Part shown: piece after piece, positions 33,088-44,429 of the stretch
Numbering within the stretch: position 1 is the first letter of the stretch
How the letters are laid out: every line of letters starts with the position of its first letter
Assembly: GCA_029778535.1 (NCBI GenBank)
Contig: JAKOQB010000229.1
Location: forward strand, 1 to 64,000
Source of the DNA: Pseudomonadota bacterium
Lineage (GTDB): Bacteria; Pseudomonadota; Gammaproteobacteria; Burkholderiales; Burkholderiaceae_F
DNA length: 64,000 nucleotides
Direction of reading: 5' to 3'
Made by a program: the position numbers and the translations under genes
The notes under the pieces: model-generated
The model's database searches: none
Told to the model about the DNA's origin: nothing
The model's input: the letters and a program-made list of their open reading frames with translations, nothing else

Positions 33088-34320
33088 CTAAAAGTTCCCC
33101 ACGATCCATTCCTTCATCCGCTTCAGCGTCTGCTTGAACGAGCCGGTCTGCGCGGCGACCTTGCGACCGCGCACGCGCTGCAGATGCGCTTCGGTCAGCA
33201 GCCCCATCACGGTGGCAAAGCGCGGATTGCGGATCACGTCGGCGAGCGCGCCGTCGTACGTCGGCCAGCCGATCCGCGCCGGCTTCAGGAACACGTCTTC
33301 CGCCAACTCGCCCACGCCCGGCAACAGACTCGTGCCGCCGGTGAGCACCACGCCCGACGACAGCAGCTCCTCGTAACCCGAGTCGCGGATCACGCTCTGC
33401 GTCAGCGTGAATAGCTCCTCGACGCGCGGCTCGATCACCGCCGCCAGCGCCTGCCGCGAAAGCAGCCGCGGCGCGCGGTCGCCGATGCCCGGGATCTCGA
33501 TGCGATCGTTCGGATCGGCCAGCACTTCCTTCGCCACCCCCGAACGCAGCTTGATTTCCTCAGCGTCCGGAATCGGCGTGCGCAGCGCCATCGCGATGTC
33601 GTTGGTGATCTGATCGCCGGCGATCGGAATCACCGCGGTATGGCGGATCGCGCCGCCGGTGAAGATCGCGATGTCGCTGGTGCCGCCGCCGATGTCGACC
33701 AGCGCCACGCCGAGTTCCTTCTCGTCGGGTGTCAGCACGGACAGCGACGAGGCGAGCGGCTGCAGGATCAGGTCCTGCACCTCGAGCCCGCAGCGGCGCA
33801 CGCACTTGATGATGTTCTGCGCCGCGCTGACGGCGCCGGTGACGATGTGCACCTTGACCTCGAGCCGCACGCCGCTCATGCCGATCGGCTCGCGGATGTC
33901 CTCCTGCCCGTCAACGATGAACTCCTGCGTCAGCACGTGCAGCACCTGCTGGTCGGTCGGGATGTTGACCGCGCGCGCGGTCTCGATCACGCGCGCCACG
34001 TCGCTGGCGGTGACTTCGCGGTCCTTGATCGCGACCATGCCGCTGGAGTTGAAGCTCTTGATGTGGCTGCCCGCGATGCCGGTGAACACGTTGGTGATGC
34101 GGCACGCTGCCATCAGCTCGGCCTCCTCGAGCGCGCGCCGGATCGACTGCACGGTGGCTTCGATGTTGACCACCACGCCCTTGCGCAGCCCTTCGGACGC
34201 CGCCTGTCCGAGTCCGATCACCTGGAACCGGCCGTCGGGCAGCACCTCGGCCACCGCGACCACCACCTTCGAGGTGCCGATATCGAGTCCGACGATCAGG
34301 TCCTTTGCTTCGTTCTTCAT
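33088..34320 (-). CDS. ftsA: Cell division protein FtsA
   Basis: Actin-like ATPase that tethers FtsZ to the membrane and recruits later division proteins. The 410 residues include the phosphate 1 motif VGLDIGTSKVVV, phosphate 2 VDIGGGTSDIAIF, the adenosine motif VVLTGGTSLLPG and the C-terminal amphipathic membrane-targeting helix (FKQTLKRMKEWIVGNF). The ATG at 34320 overlaps the ftsQ stop (ATGA). Confidence 0.98.
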   Translation of the reverse strand: MKNEAKDLIVGLDIGTSKVVVAVAEVLPDGRFQVIGLGQAASEGLRKGVVVNIEATVQSIRRALEEAELMAACRITNVFTGIAGSHIKSFNSSGMVAIKDREVTASDVARVIETARAVNIPTDQQVLHVLTQEFIVDGQEDIREPIGMSGVRLEVKVHIVTGAVSAAQNIIKCVRRCGLEVQDLILQPLASSLSVLTPDEKELGVALVDIGGGTSDIAIFTGGAIRHTAVIPIAGDQITNDIAMALRTPIPDAEEIKLRSGVAKEVLADPNDRIEIPGIGDRAPRLLSRQALAAVIEPRVEELFTLTQSVIRDSGYEELLSSGVVLTGGTSLLPGVGELAEDVFLKPARIGWPTYDGALADVIRNPRFATVMGLLTEAHLQRVRGRKVAAQTGSFKQTLKRMKEWIVGNF

Positions 34321-35072
34321 GGTTTCCCGTGTGATGCGGGCAGGGCGACCGCAAATCCGTTCGCGTAACGCAGGTCGATGCGCGGCGGCGGCGACTGCAC
34401 CCGCGCGAGCACCAGCGGGTAGCTCGCCACGAATGCGGCCAGCCGCTGCACGATGCGCCCGGCCGGATCGTCGCGGCCCAGTTCGAAGGTCTGCCCGCTG
34501 TCGGTCCGCAGCCGCCACGAGGCCCGTTCCGACACGTCGATCGACTCGATCGCCAGCTGCAGCGGCGCAAGCTGTGCCGTGAACTCTCGAAAACGCCGCG
34601 CGGCCTCGGGCGCGAAACGCTCCGGCCCGTCGAATTCCGGCAGCGGGCCGTCGCTCTCCGCTTCGGCCGGATTGGCGACGAACAGCACGCCTGCGTCGGA
34701 CAGCAACCGACCGTCACCCCAAGTGCCGAGCGCACGATGCTCGGTGAACGTGACGATCAGCCGGTTCGGCCAGCCGCGCCGCACCGACACGCCCGCGACC
34801 CACGGCACGGTCTCGAACACGCGCCGCGCGTCGTCCAGTCGCAGCGTGAAGTAGCCGCCGCGCAGTTGAGCGCGGCCGTCGCCGCGCAGCGCGGCGCGCA
34901 CCGCGGCCACCGACACGTGCTGGAGCGCGCCGTCCGCGCCGCGCAGCTCGATGCGGCGGATTTCGAACAGCGGCCGCTGCGCGATCCACAGTGCGGCCGC
35001 GCCCAGCACGACGACGCAGGTCGCCGCCAGCAGCGCGCGCGTGGCCCACTGCATCGCGCGCACGCGATTCAC
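34317..35072 (-). CDS. ftsQ: Cell division protein FtsQ
   Basis: Single-pass membrane divisome protein that links early and late division proteins. One N-terminal segment (ALLAATCVVVLGAAALWIA) is followed by the POTRA domain (FEIRRIELRGADGALQHVS) and the FtsQ beta domain (VRRGWPNRLIVTFTEHRALGTWGDGRLLSDAGVLF). The GTG at 35072 (251 residues) overlaps the ddl stop (GTGA); the ATG at 35054 is a possible shorter start. Confidence 0.95.
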   Translation of the reverse strand: MNRVRAMQWATRALLAATCVVVLGAAALWIAQRPLFEIRRIELRGADGALQHVSVAAVRAALRGDGRAQLRGGYFTLRLDDARRVFETVPWVAGVSVRRGWPNRLIVTFTEHRALGTWGDGRLLSDAGVLFVANPAEAESDGPLPEFDGPERFAPEAARRFREFTAQLAPLQLAIESIDVSERASWRLRTDSGQTFELGRDDPAGRIVQRLAAFVASYPLVLARVQSPPPRIDLRYANGFAVALPASHGKP

Positions 35073-36030
35073 GCGGGCACCTCCAGCCGCGCCGAGGACA
35101 GGATCTCCAGCACGAGGTCTTCGTACGACACGCCGATCGCCTTGGCCGCCATCGGTACCAGCGAGTGGCCGGTCATGCCGGGCGACGTGTTCAGCTCCAG
35201 CAGGTACGGCCGGTCGCCACGCGCGTCCTGGTGCAGCATCAGGTCGACGCGGCCCCAGCCGCGCGCACCGAGTGCGTTGTACGCGCGCACGCACAGGTCC
35301 TGCAGCTCTTCGGCCAGCAGATCGTCGAGCGGCGCCGGGCAGAGGTATTGCGTTTCGTCGCTGAAGTACTTCGCTTCGTAGTCGTAGTTCTCCGCCGGCG
35401 CTCGGATCTCGATCAGCGGCAGCGCGCGCGCGGTCGCGCCTTCGCCGAGGATCGCGCAGGTCAGCTCGCGCCCGCGGATCAGCTCCTCGACGATCACGCA
35501 GTCGTCGTACCTGACCGCGGCCTCGAAGGCGAGCGCAAGCTCGTTGCGGTCGTGGCCGATCACCTTGGTGATACCGATGGTCGAACCCTCGCGCGCGGGT
35601 TTCACGATCAACTGATCGCCCAGTTCGGCGACGAGCTGCATCCAGTCGGTGTGCGCGTGCGCGACGCGCCAAGCGGGTGTGGGCAACTCCTCCGCCAGCC
35701 AGATCTTCTTCGTCGTCAGCTTGTCGATCGCGATCGCCGAGGCCTGCACGCCGCTGCCGGTGTACGGAATGCGCAGCGTCTCCAGCACGCCCTGGATCGT
35801 TCCGTCCTCACCGAAGCGGCCGTGCAGCGCGATGAACACGCGGTCGAACCGCGCCGCTTCCAGCTCCGCGATCGACTGCGCGCCGGGATCGAACGCGTGC
35901 GCATCGACGCCACGGCCTTTCAGCGCGTTAAGCACGCCGGTACCCGACATGATCGACACCTCGCGCTCGGACGAGCGCCCGCCGAACAGCACGCCGACGC
36001 GGCCGAAGCTTTTCGGATCGATCGTCATCG

Positions 36031-36034
<4 letters not shown>
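35069..36034 (-). CDS. ddl: D-alanine--D-alanine ligase
   Basis: ATP-grasp enzyme making the D-Ala-D-Ala dipeptide for peptidoglycan. The 321 residues show [35 protein letters not shown], the ATP-grasp lysines ([14 protein letters not shown]), [14 protein letters not shown] and [17 protein letters not shown]. The first of two close ATGs (36034) overlaps the murC stop. The ddlB position between murC and ftsQ is standard. Confidence 0.97.
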
Positions 36035-37422
<1,388 letters not shown>

Positions 37423-37454
37423 CGTGGCCCCACCGACGCTCGGGCCGCGAGGCC

Positions 37455-37486
37455 GTTACTTTCTTTGCTTCGCCAAAGAAAGTAAC
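37455..37486. repeat. GTTAC hairpin repeat, copy 1
   Basis: GTTACTTTCTTTG (37455-37467) and CAAAGAAAGTAAC (37474-37486) form a perfect 13-bp stem around CTTCGC. An identical hairpin is at 59963-59994, and a 12-bp variant at 37895-37924. Confidence 0.92.
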
Positions 37487-37553
37487 CAAAGAAAGGCGAC
37501 CGCACGCCGCCGGCCCTGCGGGCTGCCCTCGCACCGCATTGCGGAGGCGGGCC

Positions 37554-37587
37554 GGCCTGCAAACTCGCTTCGCTCAGACAGCAGGCC
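37554..37587 (+). repeat. 34-bp dispersed element, left copy
   Basis: The element begins GGCCTGC and ends GCAGGCC, with CTCGCTTCGCTCAGACA inside. Its reverse complement recurs at 37794-37827 with a single mismatch, so the pair forms a long inverted repeat around 206 bp. Confidence 0.88.
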
Positions 37588-37793
37588 GGCACAACTCTGC
37601 CGCCGCAACGCGGCACTCGGCGGCGTCGAAGCGGACAAAAGTCAACCGGCACCCCTCTCGCCGGCGCTCTCCCGCAGGGGGAGCGGGAATCGTTCATCCC
37701 TCTCCCTGCGGGCGAGGGACCGAGGGTGAGGGCGGTCGTTGACGTTGTGCCTTCGAAGCCGCTGAGCAGCGCAGGGGCGGACGGGGCTGTTGG

Positions 37794-37827
37794 GGCCTGC
37801 TGTCTGAGCGAAGCGAGTTCGCAGGCC
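37794..37827 (-). repeat. 34-bp dispersed element, right copy (inverted)
   Basis: Reverse-complement copy of 37554-37587, identical at 33 of 34 positions. The outer seven bases GGCCTGC/GCAGGCC are themselves an inverted repeat. Confidence 0.88.
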
Positions 37828-37894
37828 CCGCCGTCCGACCCGAGCAGCGCAAGGAAGCCCGCAGGGCCGGCTTCGCAGGCTCGCCTTCTCTTGA

Positions 37895-37924
37895 TTACTT
37901 CTCTTGGCGAGACAAGAGAAGTAA
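37895..37924. repeat. GTTAC-type hairpin variant
   Basis: TTACTTCTCTTG (37895-37906) pairs perfectly with CAAGAGAAGTAA (37913-37924) around GCGAGA. It has the same architecture as the hairpin at 37455-37486 but compensated stem changes, which suggests selection for the structure. Confidence 0.85.
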
Positions 37925-37993
37925 CCGCCCGCGCGGCGGAGAGCGCAAGGCCTCGCGCAGCGGAAAGCGCAAAGTATCGAGAGGTGAGATGTC

Positions 37994-39079
37994 TCATCTC
38001 CCCGCCTCCGCCGCAATATGCTCGATCGCATCGGCGACGATCCGTGTCGCATCGGGCCGTCCCAGCGCGCGCGCCTTGCGCGCCATTGCGACCAATTGCT
38101 CGCGCGTCAGCCCGCGCAGCAGTTGCGCCAGCCGATCGACCGTCAGTTCCCGTTGTGGGACATGGATCGCCGCGCCGTGGCCGGCGAGGAACTCGGCATT
38201 GGTGCGCTGGTGCGCGGTGGTAGACACGACGAACGGCACCAGGATCGACGCCACCCCGGCGACGCACAGCTCGGTCACGGTGATCGCGCCGGCGCGGCAC
38301 AGCACGACATCGGCGGCCGCGTAGCGCGCGGCGATGTCGTCGATGAACGGAATCACTTCGGCCGCGAGGTTCTGCGCCGCATAGGCCGCGCGCGTGGCGT
38401 CGACGTGCTGCGCGCCACACTGATGCACGACGCGCGGCCGCGCGTCGACGCCGAGCTGCGCGAGTGCGGCGGGCAGCGACTGGTTCAGCACCTGCGCGCC
38501 GAGGCTGCCGCCGACGACGAGCAGGTTCAGCGGCCCTAGCCGTTGCCCATAGCGTTCATCGGGTGGGGCCAAGTGCGCGATCTCGTCGCGCACCGGATTG
38601 CCGGTCACGAGACCCTTGTCGCCAGCCATCCGCGCGGCCTCGCCGTCGAAGCCGCAGAACACCGCCGACGCGAGCGAGCGCAGCATCCTGGTCGACAGCA
38701 GCGGCGCGGCGTCGGCATTCAGCAGGGCCAGCGGTGCGCCGTGCAAGGTCGCCGCCAGTCCCGCCGGCACCGCGACGTAGCCGCCGGTGGAAAACACCAG
38801 CGACGGCTTGCGCGCGCGCAGCGCCGCGCGGCTCTGCCAGATCGCGCGCAGCAGATGAAGGCCGCCGAGCAGCAACGTCGTCAAGCCCTTGCCGCGCAGG
38901 CCGGTGAAATCGAGGGCGTCGAACTCTATGCCGCGCGGCTCGATCAGCCTGCGCTCCATACCCGCCTTCGTGCCGATCCACGACACGGTCCAGCCGCGCG
39001 CGCGCAGTTCGCCGGCGACCGCGAGCCCCGGGGTCACGTGCCCGCCCGTGCCCGCAGCGACGACGACGAGATGCCTCAT
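37994..39079 (-). CDS. murG: Undecaprenyl-PP-MurNAc-pentapeptide GlcNAc transferase
   Basis: Membrane-associated glycosyltransferase that converts lipid I to lipid II. The 361 residues include the G loop AAGTGGHVTPGLAVA, a second glycine loop FSTGGYVAVPAGLAA, VVGGSLGAQVLNQSLP and the donor-site CRAGAITVTELCVAG...FVVSTTAHQRTNAEFL. The ATG at 39079 overlaps the ftsW stop (ATGA). Confidence 0.98.
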   Translation of the reverse strand: MRHLVVVAAGTGGHVTPGLAVAGELRARGWTVSWIGTKAGMERRLIEPRGIEFDALDFTGLRGKGLTTLLLGGLHLLRAIWQSRAALRARKPSLVFSTGGYVAVPAGLAATLHGAPLALLNADAAPLLSTRMLRSLASAVFCGFDGEAARMAGDKGLVTGNPVRDEIAHLAPPDERYGQRLGPLNLLVVGGSLGAQVLNQSLPAALAQLGVDARPRVVHQCGAQHVDATRAAYAAQNLAAEVIPFIDDIAARYAAADVVLCRAGAITVTELCVAGVASILVPFVVSTTAHQRTNAEFLAGHGAAIHVPQRELTVDRLAQLLRGLTREQLVAMARKARALGRPDATRIVADAIEHIAAEAGR

Positions 39080-40341
39080 ACACGGCCTCCGCGCATGAGA
39101 ACCCTGTTCTCGAAGTCCACCCGCAACAGCAGGCCGAGCGCGGTGATCGTCGACAACAACGCGGAGCCGCCGTAGCTCACCAGCGGCAGCGTCAGTCCCT
39201 TGGTGGGCAGCAACCCCGTGGCCACGCCCATGTTGACGAACGACTGCACGCCGATCCATACCCCCACGCCCTGTGCGACCAGGCCGGCGAAGGTGCGCTC
39301 GAGCGCGACCGCCTGGCGGCCGATCTCGAATGCGCGCTTGGTCAGCCAGTAGAACAGCACCATGACCGTCAGCACGCCGGCCAGCCCGAGTTCCTCCCCG
39401 ATCACCGCGAAGATGAAGTCGGTGTGCGCTTCGGGCAGGTAACTGAGCTTGGTCACGCTGCCGCCGAGCCCGACGCCGAACAGTTCCCCGCGGCCGAACG
39501 AGATCAGCGACGTGCAGAGCTGATAGCCCTTCGACAGTGCCTGCTCGGGCGCGCACGGATCGATGTAGGCGAAGATCCGTTCGCGCCGCCACGGGCTCAG
39601 CCAGATCACGAGCACGAACGCGCTCGCGAGCGTGGCGGCGATGCCGGCGAACAGCCGCCCGTTCACGCCGCCCAGGAACAGGATTCCCATGCTGATCGTC
39701 ACCAGCACGCCGTAGGCGCCGAGGTCCGGCTGCCACAGCAACAGCGTGGCCAACAGCACCATCACCGCGGCCATCGGCAGAAACCCCTTGCCGAAGTGAT
39801 GCATGAAGTCCTGCTTGCGCACCGTGAAGTCGGCGGCATACAGAACGCACGCGATCTTCATCACCTCCGACGGCTGCAGGTTCAGCACGCCGAGCGGGAT
39901 CCAGCGCCGTGCGCCGTTGACGCCCTTGCCCACGCCGGGCACGAGCACGATCGTGAGCAGCGCCAGCCCGACGAGGAACATCCACGGCGCCAGCCGCTGC
40001 CAGGTCGTCATCGGGATCGAAAGGGCCGCGGCGCCGGCGACGAAGGCCATGCCGAGCGCAAGCAGGTGGCGCGCCAGGAAGTGCGTCGACGTCACCGTGT
40101 ACTTGGACGAGTCCGCGAGCGAGATCGACGCGGAATACACCATCACGACGCCGATCAGGATCAGCGCGGCGGCGACCAGCGCCAGCGGCGCATCGAAGCG
40201 CTCGAACGCGCTGCGTGGCGCGCGTGCACCGACCGGCACCGCCCCCAGTCCGGCGAAGGCGAACACCGAGTTCGACGACGCTTCCGCGTCGCGCCGCCGG
40301 CGCGATTTGCCGCGCAGCCGCTGCCACAGGTTGCCTAGCAT
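39076..40341 (-). CDS. ftsW: Peptidoglycan polymerase FtsW (SEDS family)
   Basis: SEDS glycosyltransferase that builds septal peptidoglycan with FtsI. The 421 residues have a cytoplasmic N terminus of about 50 residues, then ten membrane segments, with the catalytic-region Asp in [13 protein letters not shown] and the signatures [47 protein letters not shown] and [16 protein letters not shown]. The ATG at 40341 lies seven bases inside the murD end. Confidence 0.97.
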   Translation of the reverse strand: MLGNLWQRLRGKSRRRRDAEASSNSVFAFAGLGAVPVGARAPRSAFERFDAPLALVAAALILIGVVMVYSASISLADSSKYTVTSTHFLARHLLALGMAFVAGAAALSIPMTTWQRLAPWMFLVGLALLTIVLVPGVGKGVNGARRWIPLGVLNLQPSEVMKIACVLYAADFTVRKQDFMHHFGKGFLPMAAVMVLLATLLLWQPDLGAYGVLVTISMGILFLGGVNGRLFAGIAATLASAFVLVIWLSPWRRERIFAYIDPCAPEQALSKGYQLCTSLISFGRGELFGVGLGGSVTKLSYLPEAHTDFIFAVIGEELGLAGVLTVMVLFYWLTKRAFEIGRQAVALERTFAGLVAQGVGVWIGVQSFVNMGVATGLLPTKGLTLPLVSYGGSALLSTITALGLLLRVDFENRVLMRGGRV

Positions 40342-41813
40342 GGCTGCCCCGCTTCCATGCCGAGTGCGCGCACCGCGTCGCTGAACACCTCGCTGCGATG
40401 CGCATAGTTGCGGAACATGTCGAGGCTCGCGCACGCCGGCGACAGCAGCACCGCATCGCCGCTCCTGGCGTGGCGGGCGCACACGCGCACCGCGTCGGCC
40501 AGCGTTGCGCAGCGCTCGACCGGATACCTCGCGTCGAGCGCGGCCGCGATGCGCTCGGCGTCACGGCCGATCAGCGCGACCGCGCGCGCATGGCGCGCCA
40601 GCGGCGCGGCGAGCGGCGCGAAGTCCTGCCCCTTGCCGTCGCCGCCGAGAATGATCGCGAGCGGCTTGCCTTCGGCACCGAGTCCTTCGATCGCCGCGAC
40701 CGTCGCGCCGACGTTCGTCCCCTTCGAGTCGTCGTAGTACTCCACTCCGTGGATGGTCGCGATCAGCTCGACGCGATGCGGTTCGCCGCGGTACTCGCGC
40801 AGCGCGTGCAGCATCGGCGCCAGTGGACAGCCGATCGCCCGCGCCAGCGCCAGCGCCGCGAGCGCATTGAGCGCGTTGTGGCGGCCGCGCAGTCTGAGCG
40901 CTTCCGTCGGCATCAGCCGGTGCACGTAAAGCGTCGCGTCCGCTTGCACGTCGGCTGCATCGGCCGCTGCTTTGCGGCGCCGTTGTCCCGCCGTCTGCTC
41001 CGCATGCGCGAGCCAGGTCAGCGCGCCATCGCGCAGCAAGCCGTACTCGTCCGCGTGCACCGGCGCGCCGGCGCCGAACGTGACGACATGCGTGCCCTTG
41101 CGCGCCAGCGCCAGCACGACCGGGTCGTCGCGGTTGAGCACCTGCACGGTGTCCTTACCGAAGATGCGCGCCTTCGCCTTCGCGTACGCGTCCATCGAGC
41201 CGTGCCAGTCGAGGTGATCCTGAGTGACGTTGAGCACCGCCGCGGCAGCGCACGCGAGCGACGACGTGGTCGCGAGCTGGAAGCTCGAAAGCTCCAGCAC
41301 CCACACGGCCGGCAGGTCGTCGGCGTCGAGCCGCTCGCGCAGCGTGTCGAGCGCGGTCGGCGAGATGTTGCCGGCCACCGCGACGCGCCGGCCCGCGCGC
41401 TCGATCAGCAGCCCGGTCAGGCGCGCGGTGGTCGTCTTGCCGTTGGTGCCGGTGATTCCGATCACCTGCGGCGCGTAGCCGCGTTCGGCGCGCAGCCGCG
41501 CCAGCGCGCGCGCGAAAAGTTCGATCTCGCCGACGACCTCGATGCCGCGCGCCCTGGCATGTTTCAGCAGCGACGCCGCGGGCGACGTCGTCGGCGAAAG
41601 CCCCGGGCTGAGCGCGATCGAGTCGATGCCGTCGAGCAGCGCGCCGGCGAAGCCACCACCGACGAACTCGGCCACGGGCACCTGCGCGCGCAGCGCATCG
41701 AGCATCGGCGGCGCCGCGCGCGTGTCGGCCACGCGCAGCCGCGCGCCGTCGCGCGCCAGCCAGCGCGCCATCGCCAGACCGCTTTCGCCCAGACCGAGGA
41801 TGAGGCTGAACAT
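40335..41813 (-). CDS. murD: UDP-N-acetylmuramoyl-L-alanine--D-glutamate ligase
   Basis: Adds D-Glu to UDP-MurNAc-L-Ala. The 492 residues start [23 protein letters not shown] and include [10 protein letters not shown], the P loop [49 protein letters not shown] and [22 protein letters not shown]. The inserted [18 protein letters not shown] (about 285-303) makes it slightly longer than the usual 440-470. A GTG 12 bases upstream (41825) is possible but lies within the hairpin repeat. Confidence 0.97.
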   Translation of the reverse strand: MFSLILGLGESGLAMARWLARDGARLRVADTRAAPPMLDALRAQVPVAEFVGGGFAGALLDGIDSIALSPGLSPTTSPAASLLKHARARGIEVVGEIELFARALARLRAERGYAPQVIGITGTNGKTTTARLTGLLIERAGRRVAVAGNISPTALDTLRERLDADDLPAVWVLELSSFQLATTSSLACAAAAVLNVTQDHLDWHGSMDAYAKAKARIFGKDTVQVLNRDDPVVLALARKGTHVVTFGAGAPVHADEYGLLRDGALTWLAHAEQTAGQRRRKAAADAADVQADATLYVHRLMPTEALRLRGRHNALNALAALALARAIGCPLAPMLHALREYRGEPHRVELIATIHGVEYYDDSKGTNVGATVAAIEGLGAEGKPLAIILGGDGKGQDFAPLAAPLARHARAVALIGRDAERIAAALDARYPVERCATLADAVRVCARHARSGDAVLLSPACASLDMFRNYAHRSEVFSDAVRALGMEAGQPC

Positions 41814-41819
41814 CGCTTC

Positions 41820-41889
41820 AACCACAGAGACGCAGAGGCACGGAGGAGTACCTCTGTGAACTTCTCTGTGCCTCTGTGCCTCTGTGGTT
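41820..41889. repeat. CACAGAG hairpin repeat between mraY and murD
   Basis: Two 26-base arms (41820-41845 and 41864-41889) are complementary at all but about three positions around an 18-base loop. They are built from CACAGAGGCACAGAG-type units, a dispersed repeat seen in many environmental bacteria. It fills the whole mraY-murD gap. Confidence 0.88.
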
Positions 41890-41892
41890 CAT

Positions 41893-43047
41893 CTAGCGGA
41901 TCTTCAATGTGGAAAGACCAACCAGCACCAGCATGATGGTGATGATCCAGAAGCGCACCACGACCTGGTTCTCTTTCCAGCCGCTCAGTTCGAAGTGGTG
42001 ATGCAGCGGCGCCATGCGGAAGATGCGGCGCCCCTTGGTCCACTTGAAGTAGCCGACCTGCAGCATCACCGACACGGTCTCGGCGACGAACACCCCGCCC
42101 ATGATGAAGAGCACGATCTCCTGCCGCGTGATCACCGCGATCGTGCCCAGCGCCGCCCCGAGCGCAAGCGCGCCCACGTCGCCCATGAAGACCTGCGCCG
42201 GATACGCGTTGAACCACAGGAACGCCAGCCCCGCGCCGGCGATCGCCGCGCAGATGATCACCAGTTCGCCCGCGCCGGGGATGTAGGGAAAAAGCAGGTA
42301 GCGCGAAAAGTCAGCGCGCCCGACCACGTACGCGAACACGCCAAGCGCGGCGCCGACCATCGACGCCGGCAGGATCGCCAGCCCATCGAGACCGTCGGTC
42401 AGGTTCACCGCGTTGCTGGTGCCGACGATCACCAGGTACGACAGCAACACGAACCCGAATACGCCCATCGGATACGCGTAGTTCTTGAAGAACGGCACGA
42501 TCAGGTCCGAGCGCGGCGGCAGGTCGATGTCGAAGCCGTGGGCGAGCCACTGCCACATCAGCCCCCAGATCTTGTCGGTCGACGGCGCCGCGATCGCGAA
42601 CGCGAGGTAGAACGCGGCGGTCAGCCCCACGAGCGACTGCCAGAAGTACTTCTCCTTCGCGCTCATGCCTTTCGGATTGCGATGCACGACCTTGCGGTAA
42701 TCGTCGACCCAGCCGATCCAGCCGAATCCGAGCGTGACCAGCAGCACGACCCAGACGAAGCGGTTGGTCAGATCCGCCCACAGCAGCGTCGTGATGCCGA
42801 TCGCGATCAGGATCAATGCGCCGCCCATCGTCGGCGTGCCCGACTTGGTCAGGTGCGACTGCGGTCCTTCGGTGCGCACCGCCTGGCCGATCTTCAGCTC
42901 CGTCAGCTTGCGGATCACCTTCGGGCCGGCAACGAGGCCGATCACCAGCGCGGTGGCGGCCGCGAGCACCGCGCGCAGCGTCAGGTAGTCGAAGATGCGG
43001 AACGCGCGGATGTCCTGCGACAGCCATTGGAAGAGTTCGAGCAGCAT
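41893..43047 (-). CDS. mraY: Phospho-N-acetylmuramoyl-pentapeptide transferase
   Basis: Polytopic enzyme that makes lipid I from UDP-MurNAc-pentapeptide and undecaprenyl phosphate. The 384 residues have about ten membrane segments, the Mg-binding [47 protein letters not shown] and the histidine loop [15 protein letters not shown]. The start [23 protein letters not shown] is canonical. Confidence 0.98.
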   Translation of the reverse strand: MLLELFQWLSQDIRAFRIFDYLTLRAVLAAATALVIGLVAGPKVIRKLTELKIGQAVRTEGPQSHLTKSGTPTMGGALILIAIGITTLLWADLTNRFVWVVLLVTLGFGWIGWVDDYRKVVHRNPKGMSAKEKYFWQSLVGLTAAFYLAFAIAAPSTDKIWGLMWQWLAHGFDIDLPPRSDLIVPFFKNYAYPMGVFGFVLLSYLVIVGTSNAVNLTDGLDGLAILPASMVGAALGVFAYVVGRADFSRYLLFPYIPGAGELVIICAAIAGAGLAFLWFNAYPAQVFMGDVGALALGAALGTIAVITRQEIVLFIMGGVFVAETVSVMLQVGYFKWTKGRRIFRMAPLHHHFELSGWKENQVVVRFWIITIMLVLVGLSTLKIR

Positions 43048-43050
43048 CGC

Positions 43051-43076
43051 CTCAGTGCGCTCCCTCAGTGCGCTCC
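43051..43076. repeat. 13-bp tandem duplication at the murF end
   Basis: CTCAGTGCGCTCC occurs twice in a row (43051-43063, 43064-43076). The second copy contains the murF stop codon. Without the duplication the murF stop would lie four bases before the mraY ATG. Confidence 0.85.
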
Positions 43077-44429
43077 GGCGGAAGCGTTCGTCAGGGCCTG
43101 CACCACGCGCTCCATGCGCATGAAGCGCGATCCCTTCACCAGCAATGTCGCGCCGGCCGTGGCGGCCGCGCGGCACGCGTCGATCAGCGGCTCGATCGCA
43201 TCGAAGTGGCGCGCTTCCGGTCCGAACGCTGCCGCGGTCTCGCGCGCTGCAGCGCCGAGGCACAGCAGCCGCTCGATGCCGCGCTCGCGCGCATAGGCGC
43301 CGACCTCGCGATGAAACTGCGGCCCCTGCGCGCCGACCTCGCCCATGTCGCCGAGCACCAGCACACGCGGCGCGCCGCAGCCGGCCAGCACGTCGATCGC
43401 CGCGCGCACCGAATCCGGGTTGGCGTTGTAGGTGTCGTCGATCAGCGTGGCCCCGCTATCGAGCACGCTGCGCACGCCGCGCCCGCGCGCCGGCGTGAAC
43501 GCGGCCAGCGCGGCGGCGATCGTCGCCGGCGCCACGTCGACCGCCAGCGCGGCCGCCGTGGCAGCAAGCGCGTTGTGCACGTTGTGTACGCCCGGCACCG
43601 GCAGCGCCACGTTGATCTCGCCGGCCGGCGTGGCGAGCACGATGCGGCTGCCGGTGCCAACCGGTTCGTACTGCGCGGTGATCGCGGCGAATCCGCGCAG
43701 CGCGAAATCGAGCACGCGCCGCGTGCCGGCCAGATTGCGCCAGATGACGGTGCACCCGTCATCGGCGGGAAAGATCGCCACGCCGTCCGGCGGCAGCGCG
43801 GCGATCACCGCGCCGTTCTCGCGCGCAGTCGCTTCCACGCTCGCCATGAATTCCTGATGCTCGCGCTGCGCGTTGTTGACCAGCGCTATCGTCGGCCGTG
43901 CCAGCTCGGCGAGATAGGCGATCTCGCCCGGGTGGTTCATGCCGAGTTCGAGCACCGCGACCTTGTGCTGCGCATTCAGTTCGAACAGCATCAGCGGCAG
44001 CCCGATGTCGTTGTTCAGGTTACCGCGGGTGGCCAGACGCCTGTTCTCGCCGTACGCGCGCGCCAGGATCGCCGCGATCATCTGCGTGACGGTCGTCTTG
44101 CCGTTGCTGCCGGTCACCGCGATCAGCGGCACGCTGAAGCGCGCGCGCCATGCGGCGGCCGCGAGCCCCAGCGCGCGCTTGCTGTCGGCGACGATCACCT
44201 GCGCAATTGCGGCGTCGACCGGCCGCTCGACCAGCGCGGCGACCGCGCCGCGTTCGACGGCCTGCGTGACGTAGTCGTGCGCGTCGAAGCGCTCGCCGCG
44301 CAGCGCGACGAACAGGGCCCCGGGTGCCAGCGTGCGCGAGTCGGTCGACACCGACGTGAAGCGCGTGCGCGCGTCGCCCTGCAGCGCCGCGCCGCGCAGC
44401 GATTGCGCCAGTTCGGCGACCGTCAGCAT
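43065..44429 (-). CDS. murF: UDP-MurNAc-tripeptide--D-Ala-D-Ala ligase
   Basis: Adds the D-Ala-D-Ala dipeptide to UDP-MurNAc-tripeptide. The 454 residues contain [20 protein letters not shown], the P loop [45 protein letters not shown] and VLGDMGEVG. The ATG at 44429 overlaps the end of murE by seven bases. Confidence 0.98.
   Translation of the reverse strand: MLTVAELAQSLRGAALQGDARTRFTSVSTDSRTLAPGALFVALRGERFDAHDYVTQAVERGAVAALVERPVDAAIAQVIVADSKRALGLAAAAWRARFSVPLIAVTGSNGKTTVTQMIAAILARAYGENRRLATRGNLNNDIGLPLMLFELNAQHKVAVLELGMNHPGEIAYLAELARPTIALVNNAQREHQEFMASVEATARENGAVIAALPPDGVAIFPADDGCTVIWRNLAGTRRVLDFALRGFAAITAQYEPVGTGSRIVLATPAGEINVALPVPGVHNVHNALAATAAALAVDVAPATIAAALAAFTPARGRGVRSVLDSGATLIDDTYNANPDSVRAAIDVLAGCGAPRVLVLGDMGEVGAQGPQFHREVGAYARERGIERLLCLGAAARETAAAFGPEARHFDAIEPLIDACRAAATAGATLLVKGSRFMRMERVVQALTNASAGAH

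Larger units (their letters stand above)
37423..37993. repeat. Composite repeat region between murC and murG
   Basis: A 571-bp stretch with no credible gene. In order it holds a GTTAC hairpin (37455-37486), a 34-bp element (37554-37587), a purine/pyrimidine repeat with CCCGCAGGGGGAG and CCCTGCGGGCGAGGG arms (about 37656-37738), a reverse-complement copy of the 34-bp element (37794-37827), a second hairpin (37895-37924) and a GCGGCGGAGAGCGCAAGGCC tract (about 37932-37951). Open frames crossing it are repeat translations. Comparable dispersed repeats are known from Burkholderiales and Xanthomonadales. Confidence 0.85.
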
